From assembly GCA_003241785.1 (NCBI GenBank), contig QFPW01000002.1, positions 496,001-560,000 of the forward strand: a DNA stretch of 64,000 bases, in the 5' to 3' direction. How positions within the stretch are numbered: the stretch's first letter is position 1; each line of letters starts with the position of its first letter. A program made the position numbers and the translations under genes. Origin of the DNA: Rhodovulum sulfidophilum (GTDB taxonomy: Bacteria; Pseudomonadota; Alphaproteobacteria; Rhodobacterales; Rhodobacteraceae). Positions 37,198 through 45,115 of the stretch are shown piece after piece. Under the pieces are notes generated by a model, which was not told where the DNA came from, searched no databases, and saw only the letters and a list, made by a program, of their open reading frames with translations.

Positions 37198-38059
37198 GCG
37201 CCTCGCCATCCTTGGGGTAAGCCGTGACCCAGTCTTCACCGGGAATGTCGGGAAAGCCTCTGAAATTCAGAAAGTTGTCGAACTTGGTCCGACAGGTGCT
37301 CGCGAGCTTGTCGCAACCCGCGACGATCCGCGCCATATCGCCCTCCTTGACCGCGAAGGGCGGCTCCTCCCACAGACGGAGGACCCGGTCGGCTCCGCTG
37401 GTCTCGTCCGCGCGAACCCGCCCCGTGAGCCCGGCGTTCGCACCGCTCTCCCAATTCAGGACACCGCCGGCGAACCACCCAGCCTCGTAGTCCATGAGCC
37501 CGCCCACGACCACGCGCCCGGCATTTCCCGATCGCGCCGGCACTGTCACCGAGAGGCTCGGCCGCGCGAGATCGACGCCGCAGCGCGCGTCGCCGAGGAT
37601 GGCGTCGCACCGGCGCAGAAGAGCGCGACCGCGCGCGACGTTGAGAGCCTCCGCCGGCCCGCGCAACTCGACCTCGAAACCGCCATCCGCCCGGCTGATC
37701 TCGCCGAAAGTCCCGCGAAACAGCAACGCGCGCTGGTCCGGATCGCGCCAGTTCACCAGCCAGTGGCTGACCTCGGCGCCATCGAAACGACCCGCGCGGA
37801 TATCGGCCTCGGTCACTCCGGCGTCGCTCAGCGCGCCGACGACTGAGGCGTTGTCGACGCTGAGGCCGGTCCCGGTCTTCAGGGCACTCGCGTCCATTCC
37901 GCTTCCCGCCCGGAAGTCGTGCCCCCCGAAAGCCAGATCGTCGTCGTGGTCCGTGAAGCCAAACGAGACCCCATCCGCGCGCGTCACCAGCCAGCACCGG
38001 CAGAGGCTTGTGGCCCCGCCGTCGAGATGGGCCTGAAGACCAGCGTGGAGCGTCCGCAT
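37172..38059 (-). CDS. GTA tail protein gp13 (DUF2163)
   Basis: A 295-residue protein of the DUF2163/phage BR0599 family, a GTA distal tail component. The N-terminus has TSLCRCWLVTRADGVSFGFTDHDDDL. The C-terminus has the conserved cysteines in GCDKLASTCRTKFDNFLNFRGFPDIPG, which in the R. capsulatus particle bind an iron-sulfur cluster. The C-x-C and late Cys positions are all kept, so the metal site is probably intact. The start overlaps the gp12 stop (TAATG). Confidence 0.9.
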   Translation of the reverse strand: MRTLHAGLQAHLDGGATSLCRCWLVTRADGVSFGFTDHDDDLAFGGHDFRAGSGMDASALKTGTGLSVDNASVVGALSDAGVTEADIRAGRFDGAEVSHWLVNWRDPDQRALLFRGTFGEISRADGGFEVELRGPAEALNVARGRALLRRCDAILGDARCGVDLARPSLSVTVPARSGNAGRVVVGGLMDYEAGWFAGGVLNWESGANAGLTGRVRADETSGADRVLRLWEEPPFAVKEGDMARIVAGCDKLASTCRTKFDNFLNFRGFPDIPGEDWVTAYPKDGEAHDGGSRSS

Positions 38060-38688
38060 TAGACCCGCACCTCGATGACCGGCACCGCCGGTATCTCGCC
38101 CGCCAGGAAGCCCGAAACGCTGACCGCGATCCGATCCGTGTCGAATCGCACCGGCACGTCGAACTCGAACCCCGCGGTGACGGCGGCGCCCTCCGCGGGC
38201 GCCTCGGTGAGCGTCACGACGCCCGTCGCGGGGTCCAGACCAAATCCCGCCGCCGTTCGAATTACGCCCGCCACCGCGACCACGACGCTCCCGGCGACCG
38301 GCTTCGTGATCGGGCGTCGATATGTCTGGTCCCCCGAGGCATAGGCCTTGGTCAAGGCGAAGGTCCGCGTGTCGCCATCCCCGGTCCCGATCCACTGGTC
38401 GGACGGACCCGGCTGCTCCGAGGGCCGGCAAGACTTGAAGTCCGCCCAGTCCTTCCAGCGAAACCCGAAGAGCTGCCCCTGGCGCGCCTCGAAGAACGCC
38501 GTGACCTCCGCGAGGTCATCGAGCGAGCGGACACCAAGCCCCGCGTCGTAGCGGCGGCGGGAGTGGCGCCAGGGTGTGTTGCGCTCTTCCGACCCGTTGC
38601 GCAGGGTCACGATCTCGGTCCGGCGCTCGGGTCCGCCGCTCGATCCGACGGACAACGGCGCCGGAAACCGCACTTCATGAAAGTTCAT
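38059..38688 (-). CDS. GTA tail protein gp12 (DUF2460)
   Basis: A 209-residue DUF2460 protein, the distal tail protein equivalent of the GTA. Family features are the N-terminal FHEVRFPAPLSVGSSGGPERRTEIVTL, the RYDAGLGVRSLDDL segment and FEARQGQLFGFRWKDWADFKSC. It lies 7 bases after gp11 and overlaps gp13 by one base. Length and position match the GTA gp12. Confidence 0.92.
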   Translation of the reverse strand: MNFHEVRFPAPLSVGSSGGPERRTEIVTLRNGSEERNTPWRHSRRRYDAGLGVRSLDDLAEVTAFFEARQGQLFGFRWKDWADFKSCRPSEQPGPSDQWIGTGDGDTRTFALTKAYASGDQTYRRPITKPVAGSVVVAVAGVIRTAAGFGLDPATGVVTLTEAPAEGAAVTAGFEFDVPVRFDTDRIAVSVSGFLAGEIPAVPVIEVRV

Positions 38689-38695
38689 CGCGCCC

Positions 38696-39346
38696 TCACA
38701 GATTGCGCCGGCCGCGCTGCAGCGCCCGGCTCATCTCGGCGGCGATCTGACCGCGCGAACGCTGGAAGCCGCCGACGTCGGGCGTCGAAATGTTCATCGT
38801 GACGTTCACCGAACCCTGCGCTCCGGCCCGCACGCCAAGCCGCCCGTCGGCGCCCCGCGCGAGCGGCATGATCGCCTCGGGTCCGGCCTCGCCCATCAGG
38901 CCCGTCGCGCCGCGCATCGGAAAGGTGGTGGGCCGGTCGACCACCCCGCCCCGCGCGAAGGCGCGGACGCGCCCGCCGAGAAAGGCGCCACCTTTGGCGA
39001 AGCCCAACAGCCCCCCCAGCATCGACTGCACCGCCGAGCCGACGGAACTCTGCACCGGTGCCAGCGCCTGGTTAAGAACCGCGCCGCTCAGCCCGCGCCC
39101 GATGCCCGCCAGCGCGTCCGAGAGTGACTCGCCGTCGAAGATGACGCCCTCGAATGCCCGGCGCAGCGAGGAGGAGACCGAGCGGGACATGCTCGTCGCA
39201 TCCCGCCCGGCCTCCTTCATCGTCCCGCCGACGCCTTCGAGCTCGCGCCGGAACGCCGATGCGACTCCCTCGAGCCCGGAAAGACTGCCCTCCAGCCCGG
39301 CGAATTGCGTCTCGAGCCGAGCGAGCTCGCTCTCGTAGTCAGCCAT
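38696..39346 (-). CDS. GTA tape measure protein (gp11)
   Basis: A 216-residue tail tape-measure protein. It has an N-terminal coiled coil (about residues 5-50), a short hydrophobic/Gly-rich middle (SMLGGLLGFAKGGAFLGGRVRAFARGGVV) and the phage tail tape-measure C-terminal motif GLMGEAGPEAIMPLARG. It is short, which fits the short GTA tail. The ATG at 39346 follows a strong GGAGGAAG ribosome-binding site and overlaps the small gp10.1 gene by 8 bases. Confidence 0.9.
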   Translation of the reverse strand: MADYESELARLETQFAGLEGSLSGLEGVASAFRRELEGVGGTMKEAGRDATSMSRSVSSSLRRAFEGVIFDGESLSDALAGIGRGLSGAVLNQALAPVQSSVGSAVQSMLGGLLGFAKGGAFLGGRVRAFARGGVVDRPTTFPMRGATGLMGEAGPEAIMPLARGADGRLGVRAGAQGSVNVTMNISTPDVGGFQRSRGQIAAEMSRALQRGRRNL

Positions 39347-39554
39347 CTTCTTCCTCCGCATGTCCCGCGCCCGCCCCGTCGGGGAACCGGGCCGCGAGCG
39401 TCGCGAGCCCCGCCCGGGTCAGCGCCGCTTGTCCCGCGCCATGCCCGGCGAGGAGCAGCAGTTCGGCCGGCGTCAGATCCCAGAAATCCCTCGGCCGCAG
39501 CCGAAGATCGACGAGACCGAGGCGCATCAGCCTCGGCCAGTCGATCCGTTTCAC
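39339..39554 (-). CDS. GTA tail assembly chaperone, small (gp10.1)
   Basis: A 71-residue protein starting with GTG at 39554, overlapping the gp10 stop (GTGA). The sequence LRPRDFWDLTPAELLLLAGHG matches the short phage tail assembly chaperone family found in GTA clusters between gp10 and the tape measure. It ends in an acidic tail (HAEEEDG). In phages with two chaperone frames this position often involves frameshifting; here the two are separate, start-stop coupled genes. Confidence 0.82.
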   Translation of the reverse strand: MKRIDWPRLMRLGLVDLRLRPRDFWDLTPAELLLLAGHGAGQAALTRAGLATLAARFPDGAGAGHAEEEDG

Positions 39555-39886
39555 CGCTCGTCGCCCGGCCCGTCCCCGGGCAGCGTGAAGGTCAGCCGAA
39601 GCAGCCGCGCGGCCGCCTGCGCCGCCGCGAGCGGACCGCCGTCGATCCGGCGGGCCAGAAGCTCCGCCTCGTCGATCCGCCAGCCGCCGCCGCTCAGCCC
39701 GGCGGCGAGCAGGCCGATCAGGTCCCGCACCCGGAAGGCGCCCTTCTCGAACCGCGCGATCAGCTCGAGCAGGGAGTCGCACTCGAGCTTCGTCTCGAGC
39801 TCCGCGAGCGCCCCGAGCGTCAGCCGCAGCACCCGCGGCGCGCCGTCGACGCTCAGCGTCACCTCGCCGCGATAGGGGTTCGCCAT
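39551..39886 (-). CDS. GTA tail assembly protein gp10
   Basis: A 111-residue protein of the GTA gp10 / tail tube chaperone family (DUF3356-like): GEVTLSVDGAPRVLRLTLGALAELE at the N-terminus, then FEKGAFRVRDLIGLLAAGL. It lies directly after the major tail protein gene and overlaps it (TGATG). Expected role: chaperoning tail tube subunits on the tape measure. Confidence 0.85.
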   Translation of the reverse strand: MANPYRGEVTLSVDGAPRVLRLTLGALAELETKLECDSLLELIARFEKGAFRVRDLIGLLAAGLSGGGWRIDEAELLARRIDGGPLAAAQAAARLLRLTFTLPGDGPGDER

Positions 39887-40299
39887 CACAGCGCCTCGAA
39901 ACTGATCGAGCCCGCCGACGCGAGGGCGATCTCGTAGGTCGCCTCGCCATCGTGATCGCCGGCGTATTCGAGCGTGGTGATCTGGAACGGTCCCGTCACG
40001 ATCCCGAAATCGGGAATGATCACCTGGAATCGGGGGATCTCGCCGGCGAAGAAGATCGCGCGCGCGCGCTCGTCCGTCGCCTCGTCCCGGAACACGCCCG
40101 AGCCGCTGATCGACGCGCTGCGCGCGCCCGCGCCGCCGAGCAGCTCGCGCCAACGCCCCTCGCTGCCGAGGTTCGTCACATCGACGGTCTCGGCGTTGAA
40201 GGTGACGCGCGACGTCCTGAGACCGGCGAAGGTCTGGAACACGCCCGCTCCGTTGAGATCCAGCTTCAGGAGAAGATCCTTGCCTCTCTGCGCCGCCAT
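39886..40299 (-). CDS. GTA major tail tube protein (gp9)
   Basis: A 137-residue phage major tail protein of the TP901-1/GTA type. It has the N-terminal MAAQRGKDLLLKL, the segment ETVDVTNLGSEGRWRELLGGAGARSASISGSG and the beta-rich end TLEYAGDHDGEATYEIALASAG. All are characteristic of GTA gp9, the tail tube subunit. It begins 27 bases after the gp8 stop with its own ribosome-binding sequence, as expected for a highly made protein. Confidence 0.93.
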   Translation of the reverse strand: MAAQRGKDLLLKLDLNGAGVFQTFAGLRTSRVTFNAETVDVTNLGSEGRWRELLGGAGARSASISGSGVFRDEATDERARAIFFAGEIPRFQVIIPDFGIVTGPFQITTLEYAGDHDGEATYEIALASAGSISFEAL

Positions 40300-40326
40300 C
40301 TTCTCATCCTCTCGTTGCCACTGAGA

Positions 40327-40746
40327 TCACCCGTCCTGGTCGATGACGGCGCGAAAGAGCAGCGTCACCGCCCGCTTCGCCGGGGCCGCCGCCCGTTCCG
40401 CCGTCGCCCGGACGAAGTCGATCGAAACCAGATGCCCGCGCTCCAGGGAGAGCGGCGCCCCGACCAGCGCGTCGCAGACCGCCGCCGCGATCCGCTTCGC
40501 CGTCGCGAACCCGTCCTCGCCCGAATGCACGCCGACCGCGAATTCATGCCGCGCGCCCCGGCTCGTCTTGGTATCGAACGGCCGCGCACGATCCTCCCCC
40601 AGCGTCAGATGCGCGATCTTCGCGACATCCGACCGCTCGGGCGGAGCGTCATAGATCGCATCTCCGACCAGCGCGCCGAGCGCCGCGTCCCCGCTCAGGC
40701 GCGCGTAGACCGCGCGCTGCAGCGCCTCCGCGTAGGCCATCGTCAT
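40327..40746 (-). CDS. GTA tail terminator protein gp8 (DUF3168)
   Basis: A 139-residue DUF3168 protein, the tail terminator of the GTA. Motifs are YAEALQRAVYARLSGDAALGALVGDAIYDAPP and RLITLG-type HLTLGEDRARPFDT. The ATG at 40746 overlaps the gp7 stop (ATGA); an in-frame ATG at 40740 is an alternative. Order and length match gp8 of R. capsulatus. Confidence 0.9.
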   Translation of the reverse strand: MTMAYAEALQRAVYARLSGDAALGALVGDAIYDAPPERSDVAKIAHLTLGEDRARPFDTKTSRGARHEFAVGVHSGEDGFATAKRIAAAVCDALVGAPLSLERGHLVSIDFVRATAERAAAPAKRAVTLLFRAVIDQDG

Positions 40747-41084
40747 GACGCGCGTCCCTCCTCGGCCAGGATCTCGAGATACCGCCCCCTGGGATCGGCC
40801 TCCGCGACGCTGAGGATGTCGAAGATCCGCGCGCCCTCGCGGAACCGCTGGTCGGCGCGGGGCCGCGAACGCGCCCCCGCCGGCGCTCCGCGAACCAGGA
40901 TCCGATAGGTCACCCGCGCCTCCGGGCGCCCGGCGACGAACGCCTCGCCGCCGCGCCGGACAGCCACATGCGCCCAGAGCGTGCCGACCGGAACCCAGGT
41001 CAGGACGCCTCCTCCGGCGCCGTCGTCGCCGCGGACGCTCTCCTCGAGCAGCAGCGGACGCGTCAGATCTCCGGGCCCGTTCAC
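40743..41084 (-). CDS. GTA head-tail stopper/adaptor gp7
   Basis: A 113-residue head-tail adaptor of the SPP1 gp16-like family. The features GDLTRPLLLEESV, LTWVPVGTLWAHVAVRRGGEAFVAGR and FDILSVAEADPRGRYLEILAEE are typical of this group. It starts with GTG at 41084, overlapping the gp6 stop as GTGA. It closes the filled head and joins the tail. Confidence 0.9.
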   Translation of the reverse strand: MNGPGDLTRPLLLEESVRGDDGAGGGVLTWVPVGTLWAHVAVRRGGEAFVAGRPEARVTYRILVRGAPAGARSRPRADQRFREGARIFDILSVAEADPRGRYLEILAEEGRAS

Positions 41085-41677
41085 GCGCCCATCCCGATCC
41101 GGATCGCACGATGGGCCTCGATCAGCACCAGGACCCCGAACGGGATCGCCGCGCCGGAGACCGCGCCGTCGGACCGGTTCTCGTAGAAATGCGCGGCAAG
41201 CAGCAGCACCGCCTGCCGCAGGTCGGCCGGGACATCGGCCCACGCCGCGCCGTGGCCCGCGATGAAACGGATCTCGGCCTCGCCCCCGCGCGGGATCCGC
41301 GGCAGGTAGCGCCCGAAGCGGCCGACGATCCGGGGCCGACGGTTGTCGCGGATCAGCGACCAGGCCTCCGTCGCGACCTCGGTCCGCGTCTCGTCGGCCG
41401 TGCCGATCGTGATCGCCTCCACCGAGCGGACCGGCGCGATGGGAAGCGGCTGGCTGGCCTCGGATTCCCAGCGCGCGAGCGTCAGGACGAAGGCCCGTGT
41501 CAGCAGGGCGGCTCCGATCCGCGCCTCGATCGCGGCCATCGCGGCGCGGAGATAGAGCTCCAGCACCGCGTCCTGCGCGCCATCGTCCGCGAACCCGGTC
41601 CCGAGCCGCAGATGCTCCCCGAAGGCGCGGATCGGCATCGCCGCCGTCGGGGGGGCGCTCACTTCCGTCAAGATCAT
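41081..41677 (-). CDS. GTA head-tail connector gp6
   Basis: A 198-residue head-tail connector (adaptor) protein of the HK97 gp6 / YqbG-like family. It has DGAQDAVLELYLRAAMAAIEARIGAALL near residue 32 and DVPADLRQAVLLLAAHFYENR towards the end. The ATG at 41677 has a GAGGATA ribosome-binding site. A 159-base gap separates it from the capsid gene, the largest gap inside the GTA operon. Confidence 0.88.
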   Translation of the reverse strand: MILTEVSAPPTAAMPIRAFGEHLRLGTGFADDGAQDAVLELYLRAAMAAIEARIGAALLTRAFVLTLARWESEASQPLPIAPVRSVEAITIGTADETRTEVATEAWSLIRDNRRPRIVGRFGRYLPRIPRGGEAEIRFIAGHGAAWADVPADLRQAVLLLAAHFYENRSDGAVSGAAIPFGVLVLIEAHRAIRIGMGA

Positions 41678-41729
41678 CGGCGTTATCCTCGCTCGCGGAT
41701 CGGCAAGACGTAATGCGACAGGCGAAGGC

Positions 41730-41836
41730 GCCCCCGCGCTCCCCGAGCGGAAGGAGGAGCAGCGGCTGGTCGAACGCGGGGGCACCAGACCGGGCCCGCG
41801 GGGCCGGCCTTCGCGATCGGAAGGGGCCTTCCGGCC
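41730..41836 (-). terminator. Hairpins behind the GTA capsid gene
   Basis: Just after the gp5 stop, CGGAAG/CTTCCG arms (41818-41833) form a small tetraloop hairpin. Further on, GCCCCCGCG (41730-41738) and CGCGGGGGC (41775-41783) pair around a longer loop. There is no U-tract, so they may stabilise or partly limit the capsid mRNA and are not a full terminator. Confidence 0.4.
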
Positions 41837-43033
41837 TCAGGCGACCGCGAACTTCAGGAGCTTGACGGCGGCGAAGTCGCTGACGTCGCCCCCGATGCGC
41901 TTCGTGGCGTAGAAGAGGACGTGCGGCTTCGCCGAGAACGGGTCGCGCAGGATGCGCAGGTCCGGCCGCTCCGCGACGGTATAGCCGGCGCGGAAATCGC
42001 CGAAGGCGATCGCATAAGCGTTCGGCGCGATATCCGGCATGTCCTCGGCGATCAGCACCGGATAGCCCATGAGCCGCGCCGGCTCCGCGGCGGCCAGTCC
42101 GTCGGACCAGAGGAACCGTCCGTCCGCGTCCTTCATCTTGCGGACCGCGCCGGCGGTCTTCGAGTTCATCACGAAGGTCGCGTTGGCGCGGTAGCGCGCG
42201 CCGAGCGCGTAGACGAGATCGACCACCGCGTCCGCCGGATCGCTCGCCAGAAAATCGCCCTCCGCGCCGGTGGGGACGTAGCCGAGCGAGCCCCAGGCCC
42301 ACAGGTCATTGTCCACCTTGGGATAGCTCAGCAGCCCGGTCGGCTTGTCGATCCCGTCGCCATTGAGGAAGGCCTGCGCCTCGGCCCGGCTGAACTTGTC
42401 GGCGATGCGCTGCGCGAGCCAGCCCTCCACGTCGAAGGCGCTGTCATCGAGCAGCCGCTGCGAGGCCTTGGGCAGCGCCGAGAGCTCGTGCAGCGGGATC
42501 GAGATCCGGTCGACCTGCGGCGTTCCGGTCTCGGTCCGCTCCGCCGTCTCGGTCGCCCAGCCCGCGCCCGCCTCGGTATGGTCCACGAGTACGTCGAAGG
42601 CGCTGGCCTCGACGCTCACCACGTTGGCGATCGACCGGATCGAAGCGGCGGAGCGCAGCACACCCACGATCTGCGCCGCGGTCTGCGGATCGACGAGATA
42701 CCCCCCGTCCGCCGCGACGGCGCTCGACAGCGCCTTGCCCTCGAGGCTCAGCCCGCGCAACCCGTCGTCGTCGCCCGAGCGCAGATAGGCCGCGAAGGCC
42801 TTCTTGTGCGGGGCTTCCGCCTCGGCGCCACGCGCGAGGGGGGGACGGGACAGGGCGATGGACTGGCGATCGAGCATGGCGAGCTGGGTTTCCTGTTCCT
42901 TGAGCTTCGATTTGATCTCCGCCTGAAACGCGGCGAATTCGCCGAGGAAGCCGACCAGGGCGGTCTTCACCTCTCCCCGCGGGTCCCTCAGGCCCGCCGT
43001 CTCGGGGCGGGACTTGAACTCAGGCTTCTGCAT
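41837..43033 (-). CDS. GTA major capsid protein (gp5, HK97 family)
   Basis: A 398-residue HK97-fold major capsid protein. The first about 75 residues include a coiled-coil scaffolding region (EFAAFQAEIKSKLKEQETQLAMLDRQ). After it come the usual start of the mature protein and the fold itself: DGGYLVDPQTAAQIV, IPLHELSALPKASQRLLDDSAFDVEGWLAQRI and the E-loop/A-domain segments. The adjacent protease (gp4) probably removes the N-terminal region. It has its own ribosome-binding region 36 bases after gp4 and is followed by hairpins. Confidence 0.95.
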   Translation of the reverse strand: MQKPEFKSRPETAGLRDPRGEVKTALVGFLGEFAAFQAEIKSKLKEQETQLAMLDRQSIALSRPPLARGAEAEAPHKKAFAAYLRSGDDDGLRGLSLEGKALSSAVAADGGYLVDPQTAAQIVGVLRSAASIRSIANVVSVEASAFDVLVDHTEAGAGWATETAERTETGTPQVDRISIPLHELSALPKASQRLLDDSAFDVEGWLAQRIADKFSRAEAQAFLNGDGIDKPTGLLSYPKVDNDLWAWGSLGYVPTGAEGDFLASDPADAVVDLVYALGARYRANATFVMNSKTAGAVRKMKDADGRFLWSDGLAAAEPARLMGYPVLIAEDMPDIAPNAYAIAFGDFRAGYTVAERPDLRILRDPFSAKPHVLFYATKRIGGDVSDFAAVKLLKFAVA

Positions 43034-43069
43034 CGCGCTTGCTTCCTTGATGTTTGAACCCGCCGGCGG

Positions 43070-43627
43070 TCACGCCAGCATCTCCCGCGCCGCCCGAAGG
43101 CTCTCGGCCAGCGTCAGCGCCAGATCCTCCTCGGGATCCTCGCGCCCGGTCCCGGCGCTGGCGCGCGCCCCGGGCAGCATCGGAAAGGTGACGAGCGACA
43201 CCTCCCAGAGCTCGACCTCGTGGAGCAGGCGCCCCCCGGTCCGCTTCTCGGCGGTGATCGTGCGGTAGCCGATCGAGAGCCCGTCGATCGCGCCCGCCCG
43301 CAACAACGCCAGCGCCTCCTGTCCGGCGCGGACCTCCGTCAGGATCCGGCCGCGCACGAACAGCCCGCGGCCGTCCTCGCGCACGTCGTCCCAGACGCCG
43401 ATCGGCTGCGCCGGGTCGTGCTGCCAGAGCATCTTGACCTTGCCGCCCGCCGCCGCGAGCCGGGTCAGCGAGCGGCCATAGGCGCCGGCCGCGACCACGT
43501 CGCCGCCCTGGTCCACCGCGCCGAACAGGCTCGCGTAACCGGTGATCTCGGCGCCCTCGCCGAGGCCGAGATCGCCGCCGAACCGGGCGAACTTGGTCTC
43601 GAGCCCGCCTTCAGATGCGAAGTTCAT
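43070..43627 (-). CDS. GTA prohead protease (gp4, HK97 family)
   Basis: A 185-residue prohead serine protease. Motifs are ITGYASLFGAVDQGGDVVAAGAYGRSL, the catalytic His in MLWQHDPAQPIG and the catalytic Ser in AIDGLSIGYRT, in the order expected for the HK97 family. It should process gp5 during head maturation. It lies 9 bases after the small gp3.5-like gene. Confidence 0.93.
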   Translation of the reverse strand: MNFASEGGLETKFARFGGDLGLGEGAEITGYASLFGAVDQGGDVVAAGAYGRSLTRLAAAGGKVKMLWQHDPAQPIGVWDDVREDGRGLFVRGRILTEVRAGQEALALLRAGAIDGLSIGYRTITAEKRTGGRLLHEVELWEVSLVTFPMLPGARASAGTGREDPEEDLALTLAESLRAAREMLA

Positions 43628-43636
43628 GCTACCTCC

Positions 43637-43882
43637 TCAGGAGCCGGTGATGCTGAGCAGCCCGTAGGCGATATCCGCGAGGATGAGCGAGGCGGCGCCA
43701 TAGACCGCGACCCAGATCCGCCGCTCCAGCCGGTCGATCCCGACCTCGATCTGCGCGAGCCGCCGCTCGAGCTGCGCCCAGCGCTCCTCCGCGATGCGCT
43801 CGTTGACCTCGATCCGCGCCGAAGCCACGTCGAAGGGCTCATAGAGAAACCGCGACCCGCCGCCGCGCACCGGCGTCGCCAT
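43637..43882 (-). CDS. GTA head formation protein (gp3.5-like)
   Basis: An 81-residue protein in the position of R. capsulatus GTA orfg3.5, between portal and protease. The N-terminus RGGGSRFLYEPFDVASARIEVNERI matches that family. A heptad-like stretch and one membrane-like helix (WVAVYGAASLILADIAYGLLSI) follow. The ATG at 43882 overlaps the portal stop (TGATG). Its precise role in head formation is not known. Confidence 0.82.
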   Translation of the reverse strand: MATPVRGGGSRFLYEPFDVASARIEVNERIAEERWAQLERRLAQIEVGIDRLERRIWVAVYGAASLILADIAYGLLSITGS

Positions 43883-45060
43883 CACGCCTCCCGCGCGGCC
43901 GGCAGGCCGAGCAGCCGCCGCTTCTCCGCCTCGCTCAGGAAGTCCGCCGAGGTGATCCGCGACCAGAGCGCCTCGCGCTCCGCCGACAAGGCGGGCACGT
44001 TGTCCTCGTCGACGCGCAGCTGGAACGCGGCGCCGTAGAACGGCGGCAGCCATCCCGACAGCGCCGCCAGCGTCTTCGCCACCATCGGCAGCACCGTCAG
44101 CCGGTAGAAGGCGCGATGCGCTTCCTGGTAGTTGGCATAGGTGTTGTCCCCCGGAAGCCCGAGCAGCATCGGCGGCACTCCGAAGGCGAGCGCGATGTCC
44201 CGCGCCGCCGCCTCCTTGGTCTTGTGGAACTCCATGTCCGAGGGCGAGAAGCCCATCGGCTTCCAGTCGAGCCCGCCCTCGAGCAGCATCGGACGCCCGG
44301 CGTTACGCGCGCCCTGATGGTTGCGCTCGATCTCATCGACGAGCCGGCTGTACTGGTCCGCGCCCAGCGCCCCCATCCCGTCCGCGCCGCGATAGACGAT
44401 GGCGCCCGAGGGCCGCGCCGCGTTGTCGAGCAACCCCTTCGACCAGGCTCCGGCCGAATTGTGCACGTCGATCGCGCTCGCCGCCGCGCGCAGCGGCGTT
44501 AGGCCATAGTGGTCGTCGGTCGGATGAAAGCTCCGCACGTGCAGGATCGGGGTGTGGTCCGCCCCCCGGGTGTCGAAGACATGCTTGCGCGCGCCGACCG
44601 TGTATTCGTAGGCGACCGGCCAGCCGTCGGCTCCCGGCACCACGCCCATCCGGTCGGACCGAAGGCAGTAGAGCTCGCGCGGCCCGCCCGAGCCATGGCT
44701 GCCCGCCGCCTCGAGATAGCCGTCGCCGGTCAGGAGCAGGTTGCCATAGAACGCCTCGAACAGCGCCCCGCCCCCCTGCCCCGGATTAGGCGCCGCGAGC
44801 AGGTCGAGGACCGGATGCGCCTCGAACCGGCGGTCGAGATCCTGCGCGACCACCGGCACCGCCGCGGCGGCCTCGGCTATGAGCTTCACGCAGCGGTATC
44901 CGACCGGATTGTCGAGAAACCCGATCCGCGCCAGCGTCCCGGGGTCGCGCGCCGACCACGCCGCCCGGCCCGCCCCCTGGAACGCGATCACGGGCGCCGC
45001 GGCCGAGGCCTTCTGCTCCGGAGCCTCCCGGCTCCGCGCGCGAAAGATTTGCAAGACCAT
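43882..45060 (-). CDS. GTA portal protein (gp3, HK97 family)
   Basis: A 392-residue phage portal protein. The motif DNPVGYRCVKLIAEAAAAVPVVAQ, the SGDGY-like NLLLTGDGYLEA and the late GVPPMLLGLPGDNTYANYQEAHRAFYRLTVLPM are typical of HK97-type portals. It forms the ring through which the GTA packages host DNA. It lies 55 bases downstream of the large terminase gene. Confidence 0.95.
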   Translation of the reverse strand: MVLQIFRARSREAPEQKASAAAPVIAFQGAGRAAWSARDPGTLARIGFLDNPVGYRCVKLIAEAAAAVPVVAQDLDRRFEAHPVLDLLAAPNPGQGGGALFEAFYGNLLLTGDGYLEAAGSHGSGGPRELYCLRSDRMGVVPGADGWPVAYEYTVGARKHVFDTRGADHTPILHVRSFHPTDDHYGLTPLRAAASAIDVHNSAGAWSKGLLDNAARPSGAIVYRGADGMGALGADQYSRLVDEIERNHQGARNAGRPMLLEGGLDWKPMGFSPSDMEFHKTKEAAARDIALAFGVPPMLLGLPGDNTYANYQEAHRAFYRLTVLPMVAKTLAALSGWLPPFYGAAFQLRVDEDNVPALSAEREALWSRITSADFLSEAEKRRLLGLPAAREA

Positions 45061-45115
45061 GAAGTCCGCTCCCCGAATTGCATTCCGATATCGCTTGGTC
45101 GCCGTGCGCGCGCGA

